A DNA stretch of 64,000 nt from Allolobophora icterica (taxonomy: Eukaryota; Annelida; Clitellata; Crassiclitellata; Lumbricidae), in contig OY744615.1 in NCBI GenBank assembly GCA_963556255.1, forward strand, positions 13,879,531 to 13,943,530, read 5' to 3'. The notes below the pieces were generated by a model, which was given only the letters and a program-made list of their open reading frames with translations, was not told the DNA's origin and made no database searches. Positions 54,266 through 63,631 of this stretch are shown here, piece by piece (the first letter of the stretch is position 1; every line of letters begins with the position of its first letter). Position numbers and translations under genes: made by a program.

Positions 54266-54724
54266 TCATTTTGCGAGAAACAGACCCCTACCACCACGAC
54301 TCGGCTTTATAGTCTTGAAACCGGATCCAGCAATGCGGCTGTTTATGTCGGCCATTGTCGGAACAACGGGTGGTGGACTCACAGCCAGTTGTTTTAAGTA
54401 TTCGATGCTCTTGTCGCTGAGCGCCTTCTCCAAAGGTGCGGGGACAACGGGCGCGGCAGCTGAATTTTCATTTCGTAAATGAGCTTCATTTACGGCTGCA
54501 GCGCGTCTCGCTTTCACGGCATCAACAATTTGCCTGACGGCAGATGCTGTTGTGGCGCCGGCTTTCGCGACATTACCAACCGCCTTGGCAACGTTTGTGA
54601 TTGTGCCTCTATTCGCCGAAATGAAGGAGCCTGCACGGCCAAGGAAACCCGCGATTTTGGGTATCCAGTCGAAAAGTCCACCACCCACGACACGACGCCG
54701 CTTTTTAATTCCAAGAACAAACAT
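54266..54724 (-). CDS. pVI-like minor capsid protein
   Basis: I prefer the second Met (54724, MFVLGIKKRRR) over 54754, because the upstream start would overlap the penton gene. About 152 residues: a basic cluster, then GGGLFDWIPKIAGFLGRAG, an amphipathic segment like the membrane-lytic helix of adenovirus pVI, an Ala/Val-rich helix and a GRGLFLAK C-terminus. By analogy it links capsid and core and could disrupt membranes; that is inference. Confidence 0.7.
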   Translation of the reverse strand: MFVLGIKKRRRVVGGGLFDWIPKIAGFLGRAGSFISANRGTITNVAKAVGNVAKAGATTASAVRQIVDAVKARRAAAVNEAHLRNENSAAAPVVPAPLEKALSDKSIEYLKQLAVSPPPVVPTMADINSRIAGSGFKTIKPSRGGRGLFLAK

Positions 54725-54746
54725 GAGAATATTTAAGTGTGAAAAT

Positions 54747-55547
54747 CTACGCACTGCGGATGTGAAACCTTATAGTTACTGTCTCACCGCGGAGGTTTAA
54801 TTGTTCACCATTCTGGTCAGTCAGCCAAACACGAATGCCCTGTACGTTGCCAGCCGGTGCTACTGGTAGGTACACTAGATTTTTCGGAGACTCGATTACC
54901 TTGTAGCCGGGCGACACATCCGGGAAAAAACTGTAGATTACTGGCAGCTGGCTACCATTTCGATATGATCCAGAGATAATGTCGCAATTTACCAGGATTG
55001 TGTCCACCCGGAGAATATCGACTGGATTTTCTCCCTCTTTATAACCAATACCAAGCCTCTGAGGGTTAAAACCAAGCATTTGCCTGATAGTAGATTGCAT
55101 CATATTTACCTTATATAGGGCATTCGTAATTTTTACGAAGGCGCGTAGGGTAGATGCGTTAGCTCCTATGGTAATAGGAGAATTAAAGCCGAGTGGTGTC
55201 ACACCCGTCGGAGAATTTTGCTTTTCTAACTGCCTGCCGATTTCATCATTAATCTGTGCGATCTCGTAGCTTCCGTCGGGCAAAATGATCGTCTTCCACG
55301 TCACACCATTGTCGGTGCTGTAGACGAACTTGTTATTTGTGCTATCGATGTTGGGAATCGAATTATAAGTTTCAAGATTGACCAAAGCAAGCTCATAGCG
55401 TCTTTTTGGATCCAGGTACAGCGGTGGTGAGAAAGCCGTGGTCCACCCTGTAGTATCTGAGGAAACAACTATACCAAAATTTTCCTTAGGCTGCAAAAGG
55501 TCTCGAATTTCTTCGAGCAGTTTCTCCGAGCGTTCCATCTGAGCCAT
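54747..55547 (-). CDS. Minor (penton-like) capsid protein, single jelly-roll
   Basis: 266 residues. After a short N-terminal helix (MERSEKLLEEIRDLL) it has the Polinton penton signature: LYLDPKRRYELALVNLETYN, ITIGANASTLRAFV, MLGFNPQ and the terminal GETVTIRFHIR. It is expected to occupy capsid vertices. The frame is intact. Confidence 0.85.
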   Translation of the reverse strand: MAQMERSEKLLEEIRDLLQPKENFGIVVSSDTTGWTTAFSPPLYLDPKRRYELALVNLETYNSIPNIDSTNNKFVYSTDNGVTWKTIILPDGSYEIAQINDEIGRQLEKQNSPTGVTPLGFNSPITIGANASTLRAFVKITNALYKVNMMQSTIRQMLGFNPQRLGIGYKEGENPVDILRVDTILVNCDIISGSYRNGSQLPVIYSFFPDVSPGYKVIESPKNLVYLPVAPAGNVQGIRVWLTDQNGEQLNLRGETVTIRFHIRSA

Positions 55548-55565
55548 GAATTTTGTTTTCTATTT

Positions 55566-56687
55566 CTATTTTATGAGCATGTTTCTATTCAATTCGAGTG
55601 CCAGCTCTTTGGAGATCGCACCGGAACGCAGTAACTCGTCAAGAATTGCGGAGATTTCGTTGCCGAGACCAGTGTTTCCCGCGGCCCTAGAGGCCACCAA
55701 AAGCTGCAACCTCTCTACCAGGGCGTTTGGGTCATTATAAAATTGCACCGCGCCGCCACGAATCAGCTGGAACTTTTTACTTTTTCGACCATGAATAGGC
55801 AGACCAGACATCTGTACGAGCTTTTTGAAAGTTTCGATTGCCTGAGGTGAGTACTGATTTGTCTTAACGAAACGTTTTGTTAGTAGGTTGAACAACGACT
55901 CATCGGCCAGAGATTCGAGAACGAGGTTGCCACCTTTAAACACTCTCAGTCTACCAGCAGACAGGGCGACGGGGTCAACGGAGAGCTCACCCAAGGCGTT
56001 ACCTTGTAATTTCAGAGGAACGGCTGGAACACTGAAACCCTTTCCTTTTTTAGTGAGGGCGTGGCCTTTCAATAGCAAACGAATTCGATCTCTGTAGTCC
56101 TGTAGGACGCCGATATCTACGGCCAGCGCATGTACCTTTTCTTCGTCTCCGTTCTTATTGGCCTTCCTTTTCTCTTTGCCCAGGGTGTGGCGATTATAAT
56201 AATTTACGCCTTCGATTATCTGTTTCACAGCTGCCGTGTCGTTCAGGTCGAGCTCGCTCGGAGGGGTAAAACCGTGCCGCCTGATTGTATCGACGTTGAG
56301 ATGTCTGTTTGGGTGGACGAGCAATGCTTCCGCTGGAGCAGATGCTCCTGCGGCGGGGTGTGCCGCAATCGCTGGAATAGCCGTTGGAGCAGTTGCTCCC
56401 ACGGAATCACCGAACAAAGCCGCTATCGGGTTAAAATTAGCAGACTCTGAAATCTGCGCCGGCAAATCCTGTAAGGCGCTGGTAACTTTCTGCAGCTCCT
56501 TGGACGTAGCCGCCTGGGATTCAGCCGTGGCTGTGGCTATTGGTTTGAAAAGCTTTGCCGCATCGTACTGAAGGTTGGCTTCACCGAGCTTCTCATCCAC
56601 GAAACGCTGTCTCAATCGATTTCTGCGAGCTAAATAATCCTGAGTCAAGGCGTCTCGCTCCTGTTTAGAAGAAACTTTTGTCCACAT
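55566..56687 (-). CDS. Conserved Polinton protein, unknown role
   Basis: 373 residues. The N-terminal 60 residues form a basic helix (QDYLARRNRLRQRFVDE). The centre is Ala/Pro-rich. The C-terminal third (KFQLIRGGAVQFYNDPNAL, GNTGLGNEISAILDELL, ISKELALELNRNML) is the well-conserved part in invertebrate Polintons. It has no enzymatic motif. Its position between the ATPase and the penton gene suggests an assembly or scaffold function. Confidence 0.75.
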   Translation of the reverse strand: MWTKVSSKQERDALTQDYLARRNRLRQRFVDEKLGEANLQYDAAKLFKPIATATAESQAATSKELQKVTSALQDLPAQISESANFNPIAALFGDSVGATAPTAIPAIAAHPAAGASAPAEALLVHPNRHLNVDTIRRHGFTPPSELDLNDTAAVKQIIEGVNYYNRHTLGKEKRKANKNGDEEKVHALAVDIGVLQDYRDRIRLLLKGHALTKKGKGFSVPAVPLKLQGNALGELSVDPVALSAGRLRVFKGGNLVLESLADESLFNLLTKRFVKTNQYSPQAIETFKKLVQMSGLPIHGRKSKKFQLIRGGAVQFYNDPNALVERLQLLVASRAAGNTGLGNEISAILDELLRSGAISKELALELNRNMLIK

Positions 56688-56778
56688 CGTGGTTGTATGT
56701 CGACTATATCTTGACGGTAACGATTACCTTTGTCCACATCGCGTTGTATGCCGACTATATGTTGTCTATATCGTGTCT

Positions 56779-57465
56779 TTAAATACTTGCCTTGGGCTTA
56801 TAGAAGCGATCGAACCCGCAACGATATTTACCGTCGTACACTTTGGACGTCAAATCTATGACTGCGAATCCATATGGCTGAGCAGCACACTCGCTGAAGA
56901 ACGTACGGAACTCATCGAAAGACATGTCGCCGCCCACGAACGTATCGTGAATGGCTCGCAAATTTTTACTGTCTTGGTTGAAGAGGACGATAAGATTGGC
57001 ATTGTCACGGATCGCTTGCTTCGGAATTCGAAAATAATTCTGCGTTAAGTAGAAGCAGTCCGCGCCACCGTGTCGACCCATAGTGAAATACCTTTCGATG
57101 GGCGACTGTTTTTCAAGCATAACGTCATCGAACACTAGAAGGCTTCTGGCATTCTTATTTAATGATTCAACTGGAACTATTTCATCTGAGCAAGAGTGAA
57201 AGGAAGCCACTTCCTTCCCGGCAACTTTTTCCAACTCTGTAACCCAGTCCCGGAGGAACTGATATTTTTCCTGTCCCAGAGACTTTGAGTATAGATAGAG
57301 CCGGTCAAAACGTAGGTACCCCTTCTTCAGAAGGAGGTTGAGTAGTAGGTTTGTTTTTCCACATCCGCTAGGCCCACAGATTATGCACCGTATGCTGGAT
57401 GGCAACAACCAATGGTGGTGTTTTTTCCCATCGTCGGCTTCGAGATCAAAATTTGTTATTTCCAT
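56779..57465 (-). CDS. FtsK/HerA-type genome-packaging ATPase
   Basis: I start at the Met at 57465 (MEITNFDLEADDG); the open frame extends upstream without an ATG at its first codon and would run into the divergent gene. 228 residues. The Walker A motif GPSGCGKT is at about residues 31-38, Walker B LLVFDD at 109-114, and a sensor-like LTQNYF follows. It is a P-loop motor of the A32 family that packages DNA into capsids. The start faces the PLA2 gene start across 38 bp, so the two share a promoter region. Confidence 0.9.
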   Translation of the reverse strand: MEITNFDLEADDGKKHHHWLLPSSIRCIICGPSGCGKTNLLLNLLLKKGYLRFDRLYLYSKSLGQEKYQFLRDWVTELEKVAGKEVASFHSCSDEIVPVESLNKNARSLLVFDDVMLEKQSPIERYFTMGRHGGADCFYLTQNYFRIPKQAIRDNANLIVLFNQDSKNLRAIHDTFVGGDMSFDEFRTFFSECAAQPYGFAVIDLTSKVYDGKYRCGFDRFYKPKASI

Positions 57466-57503
57466 ATAGAGACAACGAGTTATGATTGTATTCAACGAAA
57501 ACA
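57466..57503. promoter_or_regulatory. Divergent promoter gap in the Polinton
   Basis: The 38-bp space between the ATPase ATG (57465, minus) and the PLA2 ATG (57504, plus) must hold or overlap both 5' regions. No TATA word was seen. Confidence 0.4.
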
Positions 57504-58070
57504 ATGTATTGGCTACGATGTAAGAAACATACTGAGACTTCAAATGAAACAATCGTCGAGTTACGAAACGGTCGGCCAGCCAAGAAGGGAACCTGTGCCG
57601 TCTGCGGTGCAAAGAAGAGCCAAATTTTGCCTTCTAAAGTGCGAAAGCATAAGTCTCACGAGACTTATGGAGGCTCGCTACTGAATAGGGCCCTCAACGC
57701 TCTACCTCTACCAGAAATGCATATGAGCCTTCCGTCCGGTATGTCTTCGGAAGATAATCCGGGAGGTTCTTTTCAGAATACAGGAAAGTACTCTTACTGT
57801 GGACCATTCACAAAACTCGATAAACGGCTGTCACAGCGCTATCACGGTGTTAATCAGCTCGACCGTGCGTGCCTCCACCATGATGTGGCTTACGCAGTTC
57901 ATAAAGATACCCCAGGGCGTAACCACGCAGATGACATCCTCGCTGCAGCCGCGTCGAAGATCGCACTCACCGATGAAACTCCAGATTATGAGAAGAAGGA
58001 TGCCCGGCTCGTATCGGCCATTATGTCAGCAAAGTCGAGGCTAGGGATGGGTGTTGGACGGCGGCGCTAA
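57504..58070 (+). CDS. Zinc-ribbon / phospholipase A2-like protein
   Basis: 188 residues from the ATG at 57504. An N-terminal zinc-ribbon-like module has NGRPAKKGTCAVCGAKK. The first half shows MYWLRC where a CxxC pair is expected, so one ligand seems to be Trp. The C-terminal domain resembles the parvovirus VP1-type PLA2: a calcium loop at YCGPFTKLD, the His-Asp dyad in CLHHDVAYAVHKD, and a later HADDIL segment. In parvoviruses this activity helps particles leave endosomes; here that role is an inference. It ends one base before the extended integrase frame. Confidence 0.82.
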   Translation: MYWLRCKKHTETSNETIVELRNGRPAKKGTCAVCGAKKSQILPSKVRKHKSHETYGGSLLNRALNALPLPEMHMSLPSGMSSEDNPGGSFQNTGKYSYCGPFTKLDKRLSQRYHGVNQLDRACLHHDVAYAVHKDTPGRNHADDILAAAASKIALTDETPDYEKKDARLVSAIMSAKSRLGMGVGRRR

Positions 58071-58123
58071 TGAAAATCATTTGTGTATGTGTTTACCTGT
58101 TTGTAATATATAGTTTTACTGAA

Positions 58124-59137
58124 ATGTCTAAGCACCTTTCAGCCGTCTATTACAGCCCTAGAGGTTACTGGCGAGGTAAGGCTGCGGTGAAGAAACTAGC
58201 CTCAGCCGCCAAAGTTTCCGAGGCGGAGGCTCGTGATTGGCTGAAGAAACAAGCGGTGTGGCAGATTTATCTTCCCGTTCCACGCCGCATACCGCGTCCA
58301 AAGTTCGATGAAAATCGACCAAACGCCGTACACCAAGCCGATCTCTTGTTTTTACCTCACGATAAAGTAGGTCGAAAGACTTATAAATACGCTCTCACTG
58401 TTGTTGATGTTGCCTCACGATACAAAGAAGCTGAACCGTTGATCAACAAAAGTGCGACCGAAGTCGCCGCCGCTTTAAGCCGGATCTATAAGAGGGGCCC
58501 ATTGACTTGGCCTCGACTCTTTCAGGTCGATCCTGGACGCGAATTTATGGGTGATTTTACACCGTTGCTGACGAAGCACGACGTTCTTGTAAGACGCGGG
58601 GAGGCTGGAAATCATCGCCAACAGGGCATCGTTGAACGCTTTAACCGTACTCTAGCTGAGCGACTTTTCGGTGCCCAGTACGCTCAGGAATTGCTCCTGG
58701 CTGCAAGGGGGTCATCCGAACGGTCAGTGGAATGGGTTCGCCGGATGCCCGAAGTTGTTGCTGCACTAAACGATGAGCCGACGCGCTTGCTCGAGATGAA
58801 GCCGGTTGAAGCGATGAAAGCTGCTAAAGTGACACAGAAGCCCTCTCATTCACAAATGAAAACTCGTTTGTGGGGAATGGATGAGCCTATTCTCGGACAC
58901 GACGTTCTCGTCCGATATTTGTACGCTCCCGGCGAGCTCGAAGGTGGAAGCAAACGAGCCACCGACCCTAACTGGTCGCTCACCATCCACGCTATTTTGG
59001 ATGTTGTTCGGCGGGCTGGTCAACCGGCTTTGTACCATCTAGTTGATGGGCCTGGCCTCGGTTTTGTGCGTGAAGAGCTACTTCTGGTGCCTATGGGCAC
59101 TGAGTTACCCCCCGATAGAATACTCAACCGTCGTTGA
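58124..59137 (+). CDS. Retroviral-type (DDE) integrase of the Polinton
   Basis: I choose the Met at 58124 (MSKHLSAVYY); the frame opens 54 bp earlier with a hydrophobic stretch untypical of integrases. 337 residues. Catalytic triad: D73 (HQADLLFLP), D136 (FQVDPGREF) and E171 (QGIVERFNR). A short N-terminal helical domain precedes the core. The C-terminal part (LGHDVLVRYLY, YHLVDGPGLGFVREEL) is a beta-rich DNA-binding tail. It would catalyse insertion with the short GGAAG duplication. The 3' end overlaps the polymerase 3' end by 14 bp, convergently. Confidence 0.92.
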   Translation: MSKHLSAVYYSPRGYWRGKAAVKKLASAAKVSEAEARDWLKKQAVWQIYLPVPRRIPRPKFDENRPNAVHQADLLFLPHDKVGRKTYKYALTVVDVASRYKEAEPLINKSATEVAAALSRIYKRGPLTWPRLFQVDPGREFMGDFTPLLTKHDVLVRRGEAGNHRQQGIVERFNRTLAERLFGAQYAQELLLAARGSSERSVEWVRRMPEVVAALNDEPTRLLEMKPVEAMKAAKVTQKPSHSQMKTRLWGMDEPILGHDVLVRYLYAPGELEGGSKRATDPNWSLTIHAILDVVRRAGQPALYHLVDGPGLGFVREELLLVPMGTELPPDRILNRR

Positions 59138-62100
59138 TTTTGTAGTGCCCGTATGCCAGCGTTGTTATCCCGTCCGGAGATATCCACTTTTTTGTGTCTA
59201 ATGGAGAGAGGCTGATCTTATTCTGCTCGCATACTCCGATTTGGTGGTCGTGGCTTCGAATCACGACTTGTGTGTGTCGCATCTCTTCTCGTTCGAACAG
59301 GCATTCCTTGTATAGCTCGTGGTGCAGATCCTTCTTCACAACTGCTCTCTGAACGCCTTTTGCTTTCCTGATCTCTGAACCACCCGATTTTAAGATCGAG
59401 TACATCTTCGGGCGTAATCCTACGAATTCCGCGATGGCGACTCCGTTACATTCATCCTTGAACTTGCCCACGACTTTCTTGTTCTCGACGTCGTAGTATG
59501 GGCTGTCTTTTGGAAACTCACTAAAGTCGTATAAGTGTTTTTTATTCCACATATCGGCGTAAGCGTTCGGAGTTTCCACCTGAAATAAGAGGCTATCTGT
59601 GTCTGTATATAGCAACTGGGCTTTTTCTCCGTACTCGTTTTTCACATCGTTGTACCAGAAGTCGTACATCAGATGCTTGCTGAGGTCGACGACAGCCTGG
59701 CCGACATATACAGGTCTGTTTAACTTGAGCTTGTTCTTCAAACTGTGAATCGCGGCGAGTTGGTCGTTGAAGATTTTGTGTGATATGTAGGCCGGGTCAG
59801 CAATTAGTTTACGAAGTTTGTCAACTTTTGAGGTCGGTACCAGGTTAACTCTGATTCTTTTTCTAAGATTTTCCATGGTCTTTCCAAAGACCGCATTATT
59901 AGCCAGTTTGAAGAAATCCTTCTCAAACTCCGACGTTGCCTTCGCCCTCAATTTTGTATTCATCTCGATATATGGAGCCATCCACGCCTCCTGTCTAAAT
60001 TTAATGGCACGATGGATCTTAGAAACTCGCAGCCCCAACGAGTGATATAGTTTGAGATTTCTATAATGGACCACATACCGCTCCTTAGGTCGCAGGCTTG
60101 GTACTAACTTCACATGCTTTGTGAACTTGCCTCCCAACTCGTTCATAAGCACATTCTGATAGTCACTCAACCACTCCTCTTGGACTGTCAGGGTCTCCGG
60201 TGCTAGGGGATAGTCGCTATGTGATTCGTGGAGGTGCTCCGGGTACTCAAGATCGACTTCGAGCAGGAAGCCTTCAGGCGCGTCGTCTGGAGTTTCCAAC
60301 ACTTCATCGAGAGTTGGACTTTCCCAGCTAAATCCTCCAACTGGCAATGACTGTTGCATCGCCCAGCCATAGAGGTTATTAGCATCGAGGTACATGATCC
60401 AGTTGTCTGGCTTCGTGGTATCGTGATCTGGGCATTGCGGATTGTTAGCCTTTGCGAAGCGCTTAGATACCATCGAAATTCCACCTCGGAGACCGTTCTC
60501 TACAAATAAGTGCATGTCTATATCGGTGAGAAGTTCGAGCTCGATTTTCGTCTTTTTCAGCAAAGCGTCCCAGGCCATTCCTGGCAGGCTGAAGTAGTTA
60601 GCCGGGTCCAGACTGTAGTGTTTCATCGATGTGTTTCTGAAGGTCTCGAATACATCGGCTAGTAGGAGTACATCCGTACGGAGATACAAGTCGTGATAGT
60701 CACCCAGAGTCTTACATTCGAATTCATCCCATACTCTTTGAGCGTGTTGATAATCCTCATCAGAGATGTTCTCTCGGGACAGCCTGCTGTAGAACGCTTC
60801 TTTGGGTGGAAGTCGGTCTTCTTCGAAGCGGTGGTAATCGTCAATGTGCTCGTAACAATATACGCCCTTTCGCCTCAAAAGATCTAGTTTTGTCCTATCA
60901 TTATGATTTTTTCCGTTTATATACGCCGTTGTCACTTTCAAATCCTCTAGCGACAGATTTCCTGATAATTTATCCAACGAGCTGTTTAGAAACTGGAGGC
61001 TGTCGATGAACTGTAGTTGTCCTATGTTGAATGTCATGTACTTCTCCATATTGTTTGGAATACAGTTAATTTCAGTTTCCTCATCCTGCGCGGCCTCACA
61101 GCTACCTATCGCTTGCATTATGAGGTGGCTGTCGTAACCTCGCAGATTGTGGAAGACCACCGGTACCTTACACTTATCTGGATATATTCGAAGTTTGAGG
61201 TTGCAGGCGTTATGAGCGGCACCTCGATATTTACCGGTAATGTGACAGTGGTCGCGAACTCTATCCTCTTCGAGCGCTTCTCCGCAGATATGACATTCAG
61301 TAGCCTCGCGGAATGATTGGCGATCAACTGCTGACATAACTATCTTAGCTGGGGTGGCCAGCCTTTGTTTGATAGTGGCTAGCTCGCCTTGTAGTCGTTG
61401 TAGGAACTCTTCCACGGCGTTCTCTCCACGATATAAAACTGGTTTCTTCGTGCGGCCGTCGCATCGAACCACTATGTAACAAAAACTACATGGTTTCTGC
61501 TCAGCTATCTGTCTGGTGTTGCTCTCGCTGGGATTCATGGCTGCACCTTCAATTGGTACGTTTAGAGCCTCGAAGTCTGCGTAAACGATATACGGGGCTC
61601 GCATCTGTTTGTGATGGTTCTGGAATTTGAGGATATTTTCATCGTCTTTTGGCATCTCAATCCGCTGAGGCTTCTTACTAATACCCTGGCAATCTTTGAT
61701 ATGGGCATCCAGCAAGTCTTGTCTACAGAATATGTGTAGGCAGCGACGACATGGGTGTTTCTTGTGCTTGTCTTTGCTATTTTGATGAAGAATTCGGCCA
61801 AGGTCTTTAATCCAGACGTAGTGGTAATCCTCACCTTTAACTAATAGTAGAAGATCGATATTATAGTCTCTATTGGTCTGCTTTGAGACATAAATCGGGT
61901 ACAGCCCTTCATTCCATCCGAAGACCGATACGGACACCATCGGGTTCTGACGCTCGAACTTGCCGACATCTGTGACCTTCACTGGAAATTCTATTCCGTC
62001 GAAGTTTAGCTCGAGGAGGTGGGCACGATACTTAGTTGGGCGTTGAGGGTCCTTATCTACTGGATACATTGCGCTTAGAATGGCCCACTCGAAGCACCGG

Positions 62101-62861
62101 TTGTCTTCATTCTTTACATTAACGACTGAATGATAGGGGATATACTTCGGTGTTGCAAAATAGCTCTTGCCTCGGAAAGGCTTATATCTTGCAAAACTGA
62201 GGTCTAGCGCCACGACCCGCCTCACCCTCCACCCCGACCCCTCATTGGTGTAATCCTCGAGGAGTTTTAGTATTTCGGCCTTGGCCTTCTGTATAGCCCC
62301 TTGGATTTTACCCGCATTGGTAACTGGTACTGCTTTGCTTCGAAAGTATGTTGTAGTGGTAATAATACCGGGAGCCGCGTTGCCATCGTACACGTTGTCA
62401 ATAGTCGGCGCCAACTTTTCCAAATCAACTGTCAACACTTGCGAGTATTTCAGACCGTCTTGTTTCAACAGCTCTTCGTTGAGTTGCGCCTCAATGTTGT
62501 GCTCCATTGCACTCAAGAAAGCCAACGCATCTCCTTCCAGCCTGTGATTAAGCGGCACTTCTGCGCGGAAGTCTCTCAGATGCTGATTGGCTAGCTCTCT
62601 GTGCACTAGAAAGGGTGGTGGTCCACCTCTATCCTTCTTAATTAGGAGTGGGTCGAATTCCGCCAGAAGGGCCTTACGTTTTGCCCCTCTGTGCTTACGC
62701 GCTGGAGGAATTGGCCTTGGAAGCAGTGGCTGTAGTAAGCGCCTTTTGACTGCATCTGGGATTGGTTCGTCTAAGATATTCTGTAGAACAGCTCGAAGAG
62801 CTGGGGGACCAGTAAACTCACCCAACAATTGGTCAATTTTTTCATTCGTAGACAATGCCAT
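59124..62861 (-). CDS. Protein-primed family B DNA polymerase
   Basis: 1,245 residues, intact. Exonuclease motifs: Exo I YADFEAL (about 427), Exo II HNLRGYDSHL (571), Exo III DLYLRTDVLLLADVF (724). Polymerase motifs: A YLDANNLYGWAM (824), B KLANNAVFGKTM (985) and C LLYTDTDSLL (1084). A C2H2-like cluster (CRRCLHIFCRQDLLDAHIKDC split at 371-391) and an endonuclease VII-like CHICGE...DHCHITGKYRG...HNACN module (about 523-553) are also present, as usual in Polinton polymerases. The first 350 residues probably include the terminal-protein region that primes replication from the element ends. Confidence 0.95.
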   Translation of the reverse strand: MALSTNEKIDQLLGEFTGPPALRAVLQNILDEPIPDAVKRRLLQPLLPRPIPPARKHRGAKRKALLAEFDPLLIKKDRGGPPPFLVHRELANQHLRDFRAEVPLNHRLEGDALAFLSAMEHNIEAQLNEELLKQDGLKYSQVLTVDLEKLAPTIDNVYDGNAAPGIITTTTYFRSKAVPVTNAGKIQGAIQKAKAEILKLLEDYTNEGSGWRVRRVVALDLSFARYKPFRGKSYFATPKYIPYHSVVNVKNEDNRCFEWAILSAMYPVDKDPQRPTKYRAHLLELNFDGIEFPVKVTDVGKFERQNPMVSVSVFGWNEGLYPIYVSKQTNRDYNIDLLLLVKGEDYHYVWIKDLGRILHQNSKDKHKKHPCRRCLHIFCRQDLLDAHIKDCQGISKKPQRIEMPKDDENILKFQNHHKQMRAPYIVYADFEALNVPIEGAAMNPSESNTRQIAEQKPCSFCYIVVRCDGRTKKPVLYRGENAVEEFLQRLQGELATIKQRLATPAKIVMSAVDRQSFREATECHICGEALEEDRVRDHCHITGKYRGAAHNACNLKLRIYPDKCKVPVVFHNLRGYDSHLIMQAIGSCEAAQDEETEINCIPNNMEKYMTFNIGQLQFIDSLQFLNSSLDKLSGNLSLEDLKVTTAYINGKNHNDRTKLDLLRRKGVYCYEHIDDYHRFEEDRLPPKEAFYSRLSRENISDEDYQHAQRVWDEFECKTLGDYHDLYLRTDVLLLADVFETFRNTSMKHYSLDPANYFSLPGMAWDALLKKTKIELELLTDIDMHLFVENGLRGGISMVSKRFAKANNPQCPDHDTTKPDNWIMYLDANNLYGWAMQQSLPVGGFSWESPTLDEVLETPDDAPEGFLLEVDLEYPEHLHESHSDYPLAPETLTVQEEWLSDYQNVLMNELGGKFTKHVKLVPSLRPKERYVVHYRNLKLYHSLGLRVSKIHRAIKFRQEAWMAPYIEMNTKLRAKATSEFEKDFFKLANNAVFGKTMENLRKRIRVNLVPTSKVDKLRKLIADPAYISHKIFNDQLAAIHSLKNKLKLNRPVYVGQAVVDLSKHLMYDFWYNDVKNEYGEKAQLLYTDTDSLLFQVETPNAYADMWNKKHLYDFSEFPKDSPYYDVENKKVVGKFKDECNGVAIAEFVGLRPKMYSILKSGGSEIRKAKGVQRAVVKKDLHHELYKECLFEREEMRHTQVVIRSHDHQIGVCEQNKISLSPLDTKKWISPDGITTLAYGHYKINDG

Positions 62862-63021
62862 AGTTATAACTAAGTTTATATTACTGTGGCAAACTTTTCT
62901 TTAATATAATAATTATATCATTTGTTCAAAATGAAATTTTGTTTACTGATATTCGATTGACGCTTGCTCGTCTGTATTACCTCAATACAATAACTATATC
63001 ATTTGTTCAAATGATAATTTT

Positions 63022-63297
63022 TTATTCTACTGATATATTTGATAGTCGCTTCCATTCTTTATTAAATTCACGGACTAACCCACCTCGTCGAGCTCTGAAA
63101 TATTTAACGAAATAACCACATTTCATACACTCACCCACGTGTGTTTTTATACCCCTCCCACATTTAGCGCAGGGTTTTGTCCCGCAACCGTTTCGCAGTC
63201 GTGCTAAATGCTTGAAACAGTACTCCCCAATGCATTTGTGACAGCAGAGAGTTGTTTTGCCTATCATAAGCCATTTGCAAAAGTTTTGCCCTAACAT
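63022..63297 (-). CDS. Small cysteine-rich zinc-binding protein of the Polinton
   Basis: 91 residues, ATG-initiated. Three Cys/His clusters (CCHKCIGEYCFKH, CGTKPCAKCGRG, CMKCGY) suggest two or three zinc sites. The C-terminus is basic. Similar small genes occur near the polymerase end of invertebrate Polintons. Its role is unknown; DNA or RNA binding is a guess. It is first in the minus-strand direction, upstream of the polymerase. Confidence 0.75.
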   Translation of the reverse strand: MLGQNFCKWLMIGKTTLCCHKCIGEYCFKHLARLRNGCGTKPCAKCGRGIKTHVGECMKCGYFVKYFRARRGGLVREFNKEWKRLSNISVE

Positions 63298-63397
63298 TAT
63301 GTTTTATGTATACCACAACCTATTCATTTATTTAAATTGAAAAATGACCCGGTTTGGGCCGGCCTCGTGGGAGGTTCTCGGCCGGCAGCAAACGTTG

Positions 63398-63626
63398 GTA
63401 ATCTCATTTCTTTACCCTGAATGACCATTCCATTCCCCTCTGGCAGGCCCTTGATAGCACCAACGGGTTGGTGTTTCAGATTCACTCTTTGTAACGGTTT
63501 TTAAGCTTTCAGAACGCCGCCTGGCGAATGCGTCAACTCCGGTTTCAGATTCACTCATTGTAACGGTTCTTAAGCTTTCAGAACGACACCTAGCGACTGC
63601 GCCAGTTCCTGTATCTCCTATCTACT
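63398..63626. repeat. Polinton right terminal inverted repeat (229 bp)
   Basis: This is the inverse complement of 46320-46548, with no mismatch found. It ends CTCCTATCTACT and is followed by the GGAAG target copy (63627-63631). The two internal units of about 60 bp are preserved. Confidence 0.95.
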
Positions 63627-63631
63627 GGAAG

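Larger units (their letters stand above)
46320..63626. mobile_element. Polinton/Maverick, 17.3 kb, structurally complete
   Basis: Terminal inverted repeats and the GGAAG duplication bound a full virus-like gene set. It comprises polymerase, integrase, ATPase, protease, major capsid, penton-like capsid, pVI-like and pX-like proteins, a fibre-like protein, a zinc-ribbon/PLA2 protein and three unassigned proteins. Apart from the pX/protease frame change, no gene shows a break. The left 2 kb (46549-48567) holds no called gene: a CA/TCTG microsatellite, a SINE and a tandem array. Confidence 0.95.
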
